Notes: generated by a model from the letters alone, not told the origin. 64,000 nt of DNA from Haloarcula sp. CBA1127 (GCF_001485575.1 NZ_BCNB01000006.1:1984001-2048000); one strand, 5' to 3'. Counted from the first letter of the stretch, positions 46,411-55,661 are shown. A program made the numbers and translations.

Positions 46411-47112
46411 ATGACTGACCCCGTCCTCGTCGGCTCAGGGCTGTGTGTCACACGACGGGGCACCAAGATTCTCGACGGTGTCTCACTTACCGTCGGGTCC
46501 GACGCGGCGATGCTCGTTCAGGGCCCTAGCGGGGCCGGCAAGTCGACGCTGTTCAATGTCCTCGGACTGCTAGAACCTCCGTCTAGCGGTCGGCTGGAGG
46601 TCGACGGCCGGGACGCGAGTACCCTGTCCGAACGCCAGCGCGCGAGCCTGCGGCGGACGACGCTCGGGTTCGTCTTTCAGGATTTCCAGCTCATCGGCGA
46701 CCTGACCGCCCGCGAGAACGCGTCGCTCCCGCAGGAACACGCGGGCAACCGTGACCCCGACTGGCTGGACACGCTGTTCGACCGCCTGGGTATCGCCGGG
46801 CTCGAACACCAGTACCCCGCGACGTTGAGCGGGGGCGAGAAACAGCGGGTTGCTATCGCACGGGCACTTGCAAACCGCCCCGAGATCGTCCTCGCCGACG
46901 AGCCGACCGGGCAGCTAGATCCGGACACGGCCGAGTCGGTGCTGAACCTCCTGTTCAGCATGAAGGAATCGACGGAGACCGCCCTCGTCGTCATCAGCCA
47001 CGACCCGCAACTGGCCCAGCGGTTCGACGAGCGGCTGTTCATCCGCGGCGGCACGCTCGTCACCAATGCCGCCTCGGCGCCGGACGCGAGCCCGTCCACG
47101 GAGACGAACTAA
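46411..47112 (+). CDS. ABC transporter ATPase, LolD/MacB type
   Basis: Start ATG 46411 (MTDPVLVGSGLCVTRRGTKI) gives 233 residues. Walker A GPSGAGKST is at 38-46, the Q-loop in FVFQDFQLIG, signature LSGGEKQRVAIARAL, Walker B IVLADEPTG and the H-loop VVISHDP. The close match to LolD/MacB ATPases and the FtsX-type permease that follows eight bases after the stop define a two-gene mechanotransmission-type ABC system. It would drive conformational work on the outer face rather than classical import. Confidence 0.93.
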   Translation: MTDPVLVGSGLCVTRRGTKILDGVSLTVGSDAAMLVQGPSGAGKSTLFNVLGLLEPPSSGRLEVDGRDASTLSERQRASLRRTTLGFVFQDFQLIGDLTARENASLPQEHAGNRDPDWLDTLFDRLGIAGLEHQYPATLSGGEKQRVAIARALANRPEIVLADEPTGQLDPDTAESVLNLLFSMKESTETALVVISHDPQLAQRFDERLFIRGGTLVTNAASAPDASPSTETN

Positions 47113-47119
47113 CGAACCG

Positions 47120-50100
47120 ATGGGATACAGAAACGCCCTCCTGTTTCGCTGGTCCAGACGGGATCGGCTCACCGTCGTCGTCGTCGCCGTGACGGCCGCG
47201 TTTCTCATCGGCACGGTCCTGCTGTTGTTCACCGCCGTCACGTACTCGGAAACGTTCGCCGAACCGCTTGCGAACTCCGGGACGGTCACCTATCACGACG
47301 CGGAACACGGCCCGCCGGAAGCCGGTGAGGATGTCACCGTGCTCCCGACAGCGGCGGCGACCACAGACGGGACCGACGTTCGTCTCGTCGGCATCCCGCC
47401 CGATGCGCCCAGAGTACTCATCGAAGGGTCGGCTCAGTGGCAGGAGGGGCGATTACCGACGATTCCGGACGGCGTTGATGGCCGGGGGCCGGTCTCCCAG
47501 CAGCGGACGCGAACGGTCAGCGGGTCGAACGGCACCGTCTCGCTCACGGTCGTGCCACAGGAGCGAGGGACGATGTTCCTCTCCAATCAGTGGTACGCGA
47601 CGAACGCCTCGACCGCACAGCAGGTCGGCGTCACCGGTTACTTCGTCATCGACCACAGCCCGAGCGGGACCGGGCTGGGAAGCCTTCCGAGTGAGGGGGC
47701 ACCGCTTGTCAGCGCGCTCCTGTATGTCCTCGGCGGCTTAGAGCAGGTTCTCTGGGCGCTTGGCATCGCGGCGGCCGCCGGCGGACTGCTGGTCCTCATC
47801 GTCGTCTACAACGTCACGCGGATGAGCGTCCGTGACCGACTCGACGCGATACGGGTCATCCGTTCGACCGGTGCGTCAGGGTGGCGCGTGGGGCTCCTGT
47901 TTACGCTCCGCGCTGGTCTCCTCGTCACGACCGGCGTCGTGCTGGGCTATGCCGTCGGGCTCATCCTTATCAAGGCGCTCGTCAACGTCGCGATTTTCGT
48001 CGGGCTCCCAATCGCGCTCGACGTTACCGTCACAGGCCAGAGTGCAACCGTCGTCGGTGGCGTCGCCGGAATCTTCGTCCTGATGGGGCTAGTCGCCGGT
48101 GCACTCGCGGCTTATCCCGCGGCGACTCGTCCGCCGGCCTCTCTCGGAAACCGCCATACTCGATCCGGTCAGTCCGGGCAGTCGACGCTTGCGACGCTCA
48201 GAAGTTGGGTCACACCCACGTTCCTCTCATGGCGCTCAGTCGTGCCGACGGCGGCGACGCTGACCGTCTTCGGCATCACGTTCCTGCTCGTCGTCTCACT
48301 GGCTGGCCTCGCGTCCCCGCTCGGCGGCGGGGCGGGTGGCTCCGGGACCATCACCGAAGCCGGCGCGCCCCACCCGCTGAACAGCCGACTCGACGCTGAG
48401 TACGCCTCAGCTCTGCGAGCCGGCGGAACGCCGGCCAGCCCGGAGATAATCTACGCTCAGGTTTCGGACGGGCAGCCGTACATGGCTCACGGGGCGGAGT
48501 ACGACGCGTTCGCGAACGTCACCGGGGCCACGCTGGTCGAAGGCCAGCGACCGCAGCGACATGACGAGGCCGTCATCGGGAGCGACCTCGCACAGACGCT
48601 CGATGTCGAGGTCGGTGACGAACTGACTGTCAGTGGAAGCGTCAAGCCCGGGGTTCGCCGGGTCACCATCGTCGGGCGGTACGACGCCCCCAGAACGCTC
48701 GATGACCTGCTCGTTCTGCCGCTTGACTCCGCGGCCGACCTGGCGACCGGGCCAGGGCAGGTCCACATGATTCGCGTGAAAGGGTCGGTCTCAGCTCTCG
48801 ACGACGCCGACGGTGTCGCGGCCAACCAGTCGGGCGCTGTCGTAACAGGGCTATCGGGTCCGAGGCGCGTCACGAAAGGTGACACAGTCAACCTCACTGT
48901 CGCTGTCCGAAACGTTGGCAACGAGCGGGCGGACCGGGAAGTCACTGTCCGGTATCAGGGCGAGCAGCGAACAACGACGGTGGCTGTCCCGCCGGGACAG
49001 GAGCGGACTAGTACTGTCTCCGTTACCGCGTCGGAACTGGGGACGGCAAACGCTACTGCCGGGGAGTACACACATTCGGTGACCGTCGTCTCACCGAACG
49101 CTATCGAGATTCCGAGCCAGTTGCCGGCACAGGCCCCGCCCGGGTCGGGGCTCTCCGTCCCTGTCGTTACGAAAACTGGCGAACGAGTTTCGAACGCCAC
49201 CGTCACGGTGAACGGCCCATCGCTCAGAACTGGATCGAGCGGTGTCGCCGTTGTTCCCCTGCCACGCGAGCCGGGGAACTACACGATAACGGCCCGGTCT
49301 GGAGACCAGACGGCGACACACGACATTCAAATCGTCCGTGGAACCGAGCGGGAACTGTACGGGGAGCTGTCGATAGCTCCGTCATCGGGGTCGGTCCTGA
49401 CGACGCCAACGCTCAGGGTCGGACTCGCAAACCCCTGGCAGGAACCGCTCACGCGTAACGTGGGCGTCATTGGCCCTGGTGTTTCCCGGAACCGGACCGT
49501 CTATATGCCGCCTGGAAACGTCACGCAAACGCGGTTCTCCCCCGACGGGGGACGGAGCCAGCCCGGAACGTACACCTATCGAATGACAGCCAACGGGACC
49601 ACCCTCACCACGGCGGACTACGAGGTGACCGGTGATCGCCGGCTGGCATCCGCTGTGGCAAGCAGCGGGTCGTACGCGTCCGGAACGCCCATCGAGCGCT
49701 CCGTTGAGGGCGTGTTCGGGAACGTCCAGTTGATCCTCGGCGTCCTTGTCGTCCTCTCGGCGCTGAGTACTGTCGGCAGTACCACGGCGACGTTCGCACA
49801 GGGTGTCCACGCGCGTCGGCAGGCTATCGGCATCCATCGTTCGACCGGCGCGACGCAGTGGCGGGTCTTGCGGACGATTCTGGCCGACATTGCTCGAATC
49901 GCGATTCCAGCGACCGGCCTCGCTCTTGGCCTGTCGGTTCTCGCATTACAGCTGCTGGAACGGGCTGGCTGGCTCGTCTTCTTCGGCTTCCGCCTCTCCG
50001 CGCGGACGCCGCCAGCTATCCTCGCAGCGATATTCGTCGGTGGCGTCTCGCTCGCCCTGTTCGGTGCTCTCGTCGCAACGGTGCCGTATCTGACGGCCTC

Positions 50101-50164
50101 GCCGGTCTCGTTGCTCCCGAGCGGCGACCGAACGCGGACGCCCGACGAGGAGTCGGCGGACTAA
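47120..50164 (+). CDS. FtsX/MacB-type ABC permease with inserted Ig/CARDB ectodomains
   Basis: ATG 47120 (MGYRNALLFRWSRRDRLTVV) is used because it follows the ATPase stop closely and upstream codons are arginine-rich shadow. The 1014-residue protein has a first helix, a periplasmic-type domain to about 190, an FtsX block with VYNVTRMSVRDRLDAIRVIR and RSTGASGWRVG, another helix near 380-400, and a MacB-like core domain (EGQRPQRHDEAVIGSDLAQ). Next are a CARDB-like domain (VNLTVAVRNVGNERADREVT) and a further Ig-like region. A C-terminal FtsX block carries RRQAIGIHRSTGATQWRVLR. At about twice the length of usual MacB-family permeases, the extra ectodomains are its distinguishing feature. Confidence 0.88.
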   Translation: MGYRNALLFRWSRRDRLTVVVVAVTAAFLIGTVLLLFTAVTYSETFAEPLANSGTVTYHDAEHGPPEAGEDVTVLPTAAATTDGTDVRLVGIPPDAPRVLIEGSAQWQEGRLPTIPDGVDGRGPVSQQRTRTVSGSNGTVSLTVVPQERGTMFLSNQWYATNASTAQQVGVTGYFVIDHSPSGTGLGSLPSEGAPLVSALLYVLGGLEQVLWALGIAAAAGGLLVLIVVYNVTRMSVRDRLDAIRVIRSTGASGWRVGLLFTLRAGLLVTTGVVLGYAVGLILIKALVNVAIFVGLPIALDVTVTGQSATVVGGVAGIFVLMGLVAGALAAYPAATRPPASLGNRHTRSGQSGQSTLATLRSWVTPTFLSWRSVVPTAATLTVFGITFLLVVSLAGLASPLGGGAGGSGTITEAGAPHPLNSRLDAEYASALRAGGTPASPEIIYAQVSDGQPYMAHGAEYDAFANVTGATLVEGQRPQRHDEAVIGSDLAQTLDVEVGDELTVSGSVKPGVRRVTIVGRYDAPRTLDDLLVLPLDSAADLATGPGQVHMIRVKGSVSALDDADGVAANQSGAVVTGLSGPRRVTKGDTVNLTVAVRNVGNERADREVTVRYQGEQRTTTVAVPPGQERTSTVSVTASELGTANATAGEYTHSVTVVSPNAIEIPSQLPAQAPPGSGLSVPVVTKTGERVSNATVTVNGPSLRTGSSGVAVVPLPREPGNYTITARSGDQTATHDIQIVRGTERELYGELSIAPSSGSVLTTPTLRVGLANPWQEPLTRNVGVIGPGVSRNRTVYMPPGNVTQTRFSPDGGRSQPGTYTYRMTANGTTLTTADYEVTGDRRLASAVASSGSYASGTPIERSVEGVFGNVQLILGVLVVLSALSTVGSTTATFAQGVHARRQAIGIHRSTGATQWRVLRTILADIARIAIPATGLALGLSVLALQLLERAGWLVFFGFRLSARTPPAILAAIFVGGVSLALFGALVATVPYLTASPVSLLPSGDRTRTPDEESAD

Positions 50165-50586
50165 GTACGGCGGGAGTACGTCGGACATCCGTGCCGCTCT
50201 CAGGGGACTCCAACTGTCAGTGGTTTATTCAGGATCGTCAATGCCAACCAGGAATTTCGATGTGGCTATCGGTATTCCCACGCAGTCTCTGGTTCCTGTT
50301 CAGACCTGACACCGGTTCCTGAACCGGACAGCAGGCGGAACTGTTCAGTAGTTAAGCTCCGATAGTCAGGGACCGCACAGTCGACTAGCCTGTGTCTCTT
50401 GGCTATGAATATGAAAAAATAGCAGTAGTTGTAGAGCCAGTGGAGAGCGGTTTCATGCCGAATTGAGCCCATCCAATCGAGGTCTCGAAGCCGATTACGA
50501 GGGTAATTGATGGACTCTGACCTGTACTGTATGCGAAAGTAGTTGTTAATTAAATACATTGCATCACTGTTAGTTCTGAGAGAGTC
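50165..50586. other. Intergenic, 422 bp, no supported gene
   Basis: The region is increasingly AT-rich toward 50586. A minus-strand frame at 50266-50559 has 97 codons but no motif and poor codon bias; a transposase remnant is possible but I could not match one. The last 60 bases before 50587 contain TTAATTAAATAC, a plausible TATA region for the next gene. Confidence 0.4.
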
Positions 50587-51828
50587 ATGTCTGGGATGAC
50601 TGATTTCGTATTCGTGACGATTGACTGCTGGAGAGACGATGCACTAAGATCGATGCCAGAGTTCCGATCGTATACGGCTAATAGCGATTGGGAGCGGACA
50701 GCAGCGATAGCAACGTCCTCAAACACGAGCAATACCTTTCCAGCGTTGTTTGGAGCATCATACTACCCGCAGGTCTGGATGAAAGACGGGACTGTCAACC
50801 CAGACATCCCGACCTTGCCCGAGAAGGTTAACCGAGCTGGCTACTCGACAGCCGGATTTATCGCTTCGAACCCCTGGCTGAGTCGATGGCGTGACGAATT
50901 CGACACGTTCTGGAACGGCGGGATTGAGGATTCGAGCCGACTGCGGTTCGGCCTCGAACGGGCACGTAACCTTCTGCAACTAAAGCCGCTGATACCTGCG
51001 GAAACTGTTTTGCAACGAGCGAAGACTTGGTGGGAAAACACCGATCCACCACGATTCCTCTGGGTCCATCTGATGGAACCACATAAACCGTATCTCCCCG
51101 GAGTAACACGCGGACTGGAGATCGGACCTGTCTTATCACCGCTTTCGCTCGCAGCGGCACCCCAGTACGACGACACAGCGTATCCCGAGTGGCTGCGGCA
51201 GCATTCACGGAGCCTATACAAACAGGCTGTGCGGCGACTGGATACCCATCTGACGCCGTGGCTCCGGACGTTCGGCGATACCCCGACTGTCATTACTGCC
51301 GACCATGGTGAGGAGTTTGACCACGGGATTGTGAGCCACAAGCAATTATACGACGAAACGGTCCGCGTCCCGCTCTTGACAAACAGCGATGTCGGTCGAC
51401 TAACGGACGGTCTCACCCGTCAGATAGATATTGCCCCGACGATACTCCGGTTTCTGGGTCTTGACCCACCGACCGTCTGGGAGGGAACTGAGGCGGCAGC
51501 AACCGCACGCCCGCAACGGCTTCTATGTGGACCGGATGACGACACGGGAAAAATATGGGCTGGTATCCGGACAGAAGGAGAGAAATTGGTGAACACCTAC
51601 GATTATGACTGGAACGTTATCAATACGGAATTCTATCAGTTAGCGTCTGATCCAGATGAATTATATCCGAAACCGAAACAGGCTGCGCCGACGGAACTGC
51701 TTGACGCGGTAAGTGACTTCGTGAGCCGACCTGAGATACAGGAGCCACTACAGGAGTGGTACTCGGACCTCGGCACTATTGAAGACTCAGCTGTCGAGAG
51801 TAGATTAGAAGACCTGGGATATCTCTAA
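50587..51828 (+). CDS. Alkaline phosphatase/sulfatase-superfamily enzyme, second
   Basis: The 413-residue protein starts MSGMTDFVFVTIDCWRDDAL, with metal-site Asp in TIDCWRDD. The nucleophile position is SSNTSNTFPALFGASYY, a Thr in N-T-F-P wording as in nucleotide pyrophosphatase/phosphodiesterases, not the sulfatase Cys-x-Pro-x-Arg. Metal ligands recur in TVITADHGEEFDHGIVSHK and YDETVRVPLL. No signal peptide is visible. The context (glycan and surface genes) suggests it modifies or trims glycan intermediates by phospho-transfer. It is only distantly related to the 22671 enzyme. Confidence 0.8.
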   Translation: MSGMTDFVFVTIDCWRDDALRSMPEFRSYTANSDWERTAAIATSSNTSNTFPALFGASYYPQVWMKDGTVNPDIPTLPEKVNRAGYSTAGFIASNPWLSRWRDEFDTFWNGGIEDSSRLRFGLERARNLLQLKPLIPAETVLQRAKTWWENTDPPRFLWVHLMEPHKPYLPGVTRGLEIGPVLSPLSLAAAPQYDDTAYPEWLRQHSRSLYKQAVRRLDTHLTPWLRTFGDTPTVITADHGEEFDHGIVSHKQLYDETVRVPLLTNSDVGRLTDGLTRQIDIAPTILRFLGLDPPTVWEGTEAAATARPQRLLCGPDDDTGKIWAGIRTEGEKLVNTYDYDWNVINTEFYQLASDPDELYPKPKQAAPTELLDAVSDFVSRPEIQEPLQEWYSDLGTIEDSAVESRLEDLGYL

Positions 51829-51976
51829 CTGTCGCGGCGTGACGGACCCAATACGGTACCGACTCGGTTTGTAGAGTTGCGATCAAGTTCGGTAGTACAG
51901 TAGACGTGTGAAAACTCAGCTTGTCCCACAGTACGTGCCTTATAATTATGGTATAGTATAATCAACGCCTGATCCA

Positions 51977-53347
51977 ATGGTTGGGTCAGGGGACTCACGG
52001 TCGGCACAGATAGAGACGACTGCACTCTCGCGGCGAAAACTCCTAGCTGTGACAGGGCTTTCCGGACTCTCTCTTTTCGCCGGCTGTGGAGGACTCACCG
52101 GGAACGGCGGTACCGGTATTGACGTGCTGCAGGACGGCTCTCGCGTAAGTGCTGATGTTACGAAGCTTGATTTCACTGGGGCGACCTCGATAGAGCAGCG
52201 GGATTCGGACACTGTCGGCGTAGACACTGCGATACAGAGTGACGATATTACTGGCATTGACGCGACATTGGGCTCGTTAGCTGTCGACTCGCTCCATGTT
52301 GGAACGGACCAGACAGTAACATTTGGTGACAACGAGGAGTTCGATGCAACCTTCGATAGCGAGACGCAGCGACTGGAACTGTCCGGTAGCGTTCAGTTGT
52401 CCAATGGAACGCTCAAAGGACCCTATGACACGAACAACCATGTCCACGACATGATACTGCCCGGGATGCATCCACACGCAACTGATGCGGTTGGGGCACA
52501 GGACAATGTACTCGGATTTGCTGATGCGTGGGCCGACGTCAGCCACACTCCGTTGAGTGCCGGTGCGGGACTCCACACGCTGTTCAAGCCTGGGCCAAAG
52601 CTCTGGGCCGGTTGGAACCAATCAGAAGACTTCCCGGCACAGATTACTATCGAAGGCCTTGCCGAAGACTGGGGACCCGGACGAGTGATGGTGATGTTCC
52701 GGGATCAGGCGAAACCACAGTATCTCTCCATCGAAGTACGGTCTTCTAGTGGGAACTGGGAACAGGTTGCGACGAAGGAGAACAACTCGGATGCAGTCGT
52801 TATCTTGGACCTGACTGATGCATCTCCCCCTATTACTGCGATGCGGTGGACGTTTGCTGAGCCCGAAACCGAAGCCAGGGTACACCTGACGAATTTGTTT
52901 TACTTTTCGATGTCAGTAAAGGGGAATTCGTGGCTCCCGAAAGCCCGCGGTGAAACGACGGATATCACGTTCATCCCGAAGTCATCCCCGTCCCCGCCGG
53001 AAACGGGCGTCAAACTGTTCACAGATGCGAATAGCGGAGCCCTCAAAGCGATCAAAGACGATGGGACGGAACAACAGTTAGACATTGATTCAAAGTCGCG
53101 TGAAGCCACCACCGGCTCGGTGACGCTTACAGATGGAGAGGCAACTATCTCCACAGGGATCTCCGAACCAGGCACTCACTTGAGTGTTCATCTGGACCCG
53201 ACAGGCAACGGTGCGAACGACTGCTGTGTTAGCGTCAACTCATCTGTTCGGTGGGACAGCACTGACGATGAGTATAAGATCGATGTCGTGGAGAACGATA
53301 CGACAGTCGGTGACCCAGTGGTCGGGTACAAACTATCGAGGTTGTAG
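51977..53347 (+). CDS. Tat lipoprotein with fibre-like N-terminal region
   Basis: The 456-residue protein has a Tat signal (LSRRKLLAVTGLSG) and lipobox FAGC at about residues 34-37. After a Gly-rich linker come short repeats VGVDTAIQSDDITGIDATLG and LHVGTDQTVTFGDNEEFDAT. This wording is familiar from viral or phage fibre and head-decoration proteins, where regular short strands build trimeric needles. Then DTNNHVHDMILPGMHPHATD, a beta-rich central part of about 200 residues, and a C-terminal Ig-like domain. No enzyme motif is visible. A glycan-binding or adhesive lipoprotein is one reading; a domesticated viral gene is another. Confidence 0.68.
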   Translation: MVGSGDSRSAQIETTALSRRKLLAVTGLSGLSLFAGCGGLTGNGGTGIDVLQDGSRVSADVTKLDFTGATSIEQRDSDTVGVDTAIQSDDITGIDATLGSLAVDSLHVGTDQTVTFGDNEEFDATFDSETQRLELSGSVQLSNGTLKGPYDTNNHVHDMILPGMHPHATDAVGAQDNVLGFADAWADVSHTPLSAGAGLHTLFKPGPKLWAGWNQSEDFPAQITIEGLAEDWGPGRVMVMFRDQAKPQYLSIEVRSSSGNWEQVATKENNSDAVVILDLTDASPPITAMRWTFAEPETEARVHLTNLFYFSMSVKGNSWLPKARGETTDITFIPKSSPSPPETGVKLFTDANSGALKAIKDDGTEQQLDIDSKSREATTGSVTLTDGEATISTGISEPGTHLSVHLDPTGNGANDCCVSVNSSVRWDSTDDEYKIDVVENDTTVGDPVVGYKLSRL

Positions 53348-53421
53348 CGCTGTCGAGGCGGAGCAAGGCCTGAACCACCTAGGGATACTAATATTATGGA
53401 TCAATGAACCAAACACACTAG

Positions 53422-54450
53422 ATGTCGAACAGATCGTTTCTTGTTCGGTTGCTCCCCGGATTTGTGCACGCAGTCCCCGCCGATCTGCTGATTGTTCTCC
53501 TCTATGTAGCCGCGACTGGCCTCACAGTGTTCGTGCCTGTTCTCCGTTCGTCCCCGTTGCGAGTCATTGTCGGCGTTCCGTTTGTCCTGTTTATTCCAGG
53601 CTACGCACTTATTGCCGTCCTATTTCCCGGGGCACCACCACAGAATCACCCGACATCTGCTGGCGTCGACGCTGCTGAGACGACGGGAAGTATTAGTGAC
53701 CAAGTCGACGGGATTGAACGGCTCACTCTCTCCCTTGCGACGAGCATTTCGCTCGTTATTTTCTGCGGGCTGTTTCTCGAGATATCTCCTTGGGAGTTTA
53801 GAACCGTCACACTATTCGTCACTGTCGCCGGGTTCGTGCTCCTCGCCACTGTGGTCGGTATAAAACGACGCAGGGCACTTCCGGCCGAGGATCGCTATAC
53901 CGTCCCCATCGGGCCCTGGTACCGAACTATCCGTCACCGACTCGGAAAACCGCCGACCCGGGTCGACCTCGGACTGAATATACTGCTGATCGTCGGGGTT
54001 GTGCTCACAGCTATAACCCTCGGGTTTGGCGTCGGTGGGCCAACCGACGAGGAGGGGATCACAGAGATGTATCTGCTGACCGAGACAGCTGATGGCGACC
54101 TTGTTGCCAGAGACTATCCCACAGAATTCACGAGCGGCCAACAGAGGCAGATCGTCCTTGGGCTAGAAAACCATGAGCACGAGACGATCAGATACACGAC
54201 CGTCGTCGAACTTCAGGAAGTATCAGACGATGGGACAATGACTGTACGCGAGAGCGAGCTATATCGGCTTTCAGTTACGCTGGCACACAACCAGAGTGAC
54301 ACGGTTCCACACAGCATCGCGCCAAAACTGACCGGTCCGCGACTCAGATTGGCGTATTTGCTCTATCGCGGCGAACCACCAAGAGAGCCGACGATTGCGA
54401 ACGCGTATCGCGAGACTCATCTCTGGATTAATGTAACCACTTCTGGGTGA
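53422..54450 (+). CDS. DUF1616 membrane protein, copy 2
   Basis: The 342-residue protein starts MSNRSFLVRLLPGFVHAVPA. It shares with copy 1 GVPFVLFIPGYALIAVLFPG, the DGIERLTLSLATSIS block, EMYLLTETADGDLVARDYPT, GLENHEHETIRYTTVVELQ and LYRGEPP ending THLWINVT. Layout is therefore four or so helices, a helix near 190 and an extracytoplasmic beta domain. It is 74 bases after the fibre-like lipoprotein on the same strand and probably co-transcribed, suggesting a functional pair. Family function unknown. Confidence 0.87.
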   Translation: MSNRSFLVRLLPGFVHAVPADLLIVLLYVAATGLTVFVPVLRSSPLRVIVGVPFVLFIPGYALIAVLFPGAPPQNHPTSAGVDAAETTGSISDQVDGIERLTLSLATSISLVIFCGLFLEISPWEFRTVTLFVTVAGFVLLATVVGIKRRRALPAEDRYTVPIGPWYRTIRHRLGKPPTRVDLGLNILLIVGVVLTAITLGFGVGGPTDEEGITEMYLLTETADGDLVARDYPTEFTSGQQRQIVLGLENHEHETIRYTTVVELQEVSDDGTMTVRESELYRLSVTLAHNQSDTVPHSIAPKLTGPRLRLAYLLYRGEPPREPTIANAYRETHLWINVTTSG

Positions 54451-54458
54451 CTGGCCCG

Positions 54459-55661
54459 CTACGAACCCTCGGTGATGACTGTACTGAGTTGAGCGCGCAA
54501 CTCCGTGGATATCTGCTCCCATAGATGCGTCTCACGGACGTACTCGCGGCCGTTAGCGGCCAACTGTTGGCGAAGGGCCCTGTCCGAGACCAGACGCGCA
54601 ATCGCGTCGGTGAACTCGGTGACCGGGACAACGAGAGACTCCTGCTCGTGGGCGATCTGGAATCCCCGCCGTCCGAACGCAGTGGTCACCACGGGCAGAC
54701 CTTTGGCAAGATATTCGAGGAGTTTGATGTTCGTGCCGCTCCCGGATTCGATTGGATTCAATCCGATATCTGCCGCCGCAAAATACGGGTCAAGATCGGA
54801 CACAAACCCGGTGCAAGTGACGTTGTCTCTGTCAGTGGATATGGACTCACCAACGCTGCCGACGATCAAAAAGTGGATATCGAGTCCTCGCTCGGCCGCC
54901 TCCGTGGCAATCCGAATCAGTTCGTGCGCTGCCTCGCGGTTCGGGCCGTAATCCGTTCCAATAAACAGCCCGATCATGTCTGTGCTGATGTCGTGTTCCT
55001 CGTAAACTGTTCCCGACGACTCCCGCTGTGATCCCCCACTCGATAACGCTTCTCTGCTGACGCCGTTCGGGGAGACAATATAGTTCGTCTTCACGCCGTA
55101 TCGGCGGCGGTATTCGCTAACATCGCGCTCGGACGTACAGACAACTGCTGTGGCCCGTTCGAGTGCCGTCCGTTCGATCATTGAGACCCGACTGGTAAAC
55201 CGGTCTCCGATGAAGCCGCTACTGGTTGATTCGAACCGTTCCTGTTCGACGTTGTGACTCGAATACACGACCGGGGTGCCGCCTGCCAGGGATGTGACGG
55301 CTGGTACCTGCCACGGAAGTTCGACGAGTATGACATCGGCCCAGTCGATTCGCCGCTGGAAAACTGTAGGCTTCAGCAAGCGGAGCGACGCCCCCAAAAA
55401 AACGTTCGGCAATCCAAACAGTTCGGGGAGTCGGGTGAGATCGAATATCGGATGCAGATGCTGCAACTCTTGATACTTCTCCTCGATCGAGATCGTCTGC
55501 TGTAGACTGCCGCGGAAGTAGTTTTGGAGGTGTCCGCCCTGACAGTATCGAAACACGGCATCTCCATGGGTGGGAAACGACGTGACGAGCCCATGGCTCC
55601 TGTGCTGGCCGCCGTCAGACGGTGGATAGACGTTTGTTGGTGTGATCTGGAGGACGTTCAC
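54459..55661 (-). CDS. Glycosyltransferase family 4 (400 aa)
   Basis: A GT-B protein starting MNVLQITPTNVYPPSDGGQH. N-terminal acceptor loop PPSDGGQHRSHGL; central NYIVSPNGVSREAL; donor side HFLIVGSVGE and a reduced E-x7-E region NIKLLEYLAKGLPVVTTAFG, with the second Glu in LLEYLAKG and the first replaced by Gly/Ser-rich sequence (ESGSGTN). It would act on a surface glycan. Its stop lies eight bases from the convergent DUF1616 gene stop. It is transcribed in the same direction as the mutase-like gene, 55 bases downstream of it. Confidence 0.88.
   Translation of the reverse strand: MNVLQITPTNVYPPSDGGQHRSHGLVTSFPTHGDAVFRYCQGGHLQNYFRGSLQQTISIEEKYQELQHLHPIFDLTRLPELFGLPNVFLGASLRLLKPTVFQRRIDWADVILVELPWQVPAVTSLAGGTPVVYSSHNVEQERFESTSSGFIGDRFTSRVSMIERTALERATAVVCTSERDVSEYRRRYGVKTNYIVSPNGVSREALSSGGSQRESSGTVYEEHDISTDMIGLFIGTDYGPNREAAHELIRIATEAAERGLDIHFLIVGSVGESISTDRDNVTCTGFVSDLDPYFAAADIGLNPIESGSGTNIKLLEYLAKGLPVVTTAFGRRGFQIAHEQESLVVPVTEFTDAIARLVSDRALRQQLAANGREYVRETHLWEQISTELRAQLSTVITEGS

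Noticed and set aside
50266-50559. 97-codon minus-strand frame, possibly a transposase piece
   Set aside because: No catalytic residues or inverted repeats found; I could not tie it to a known element.
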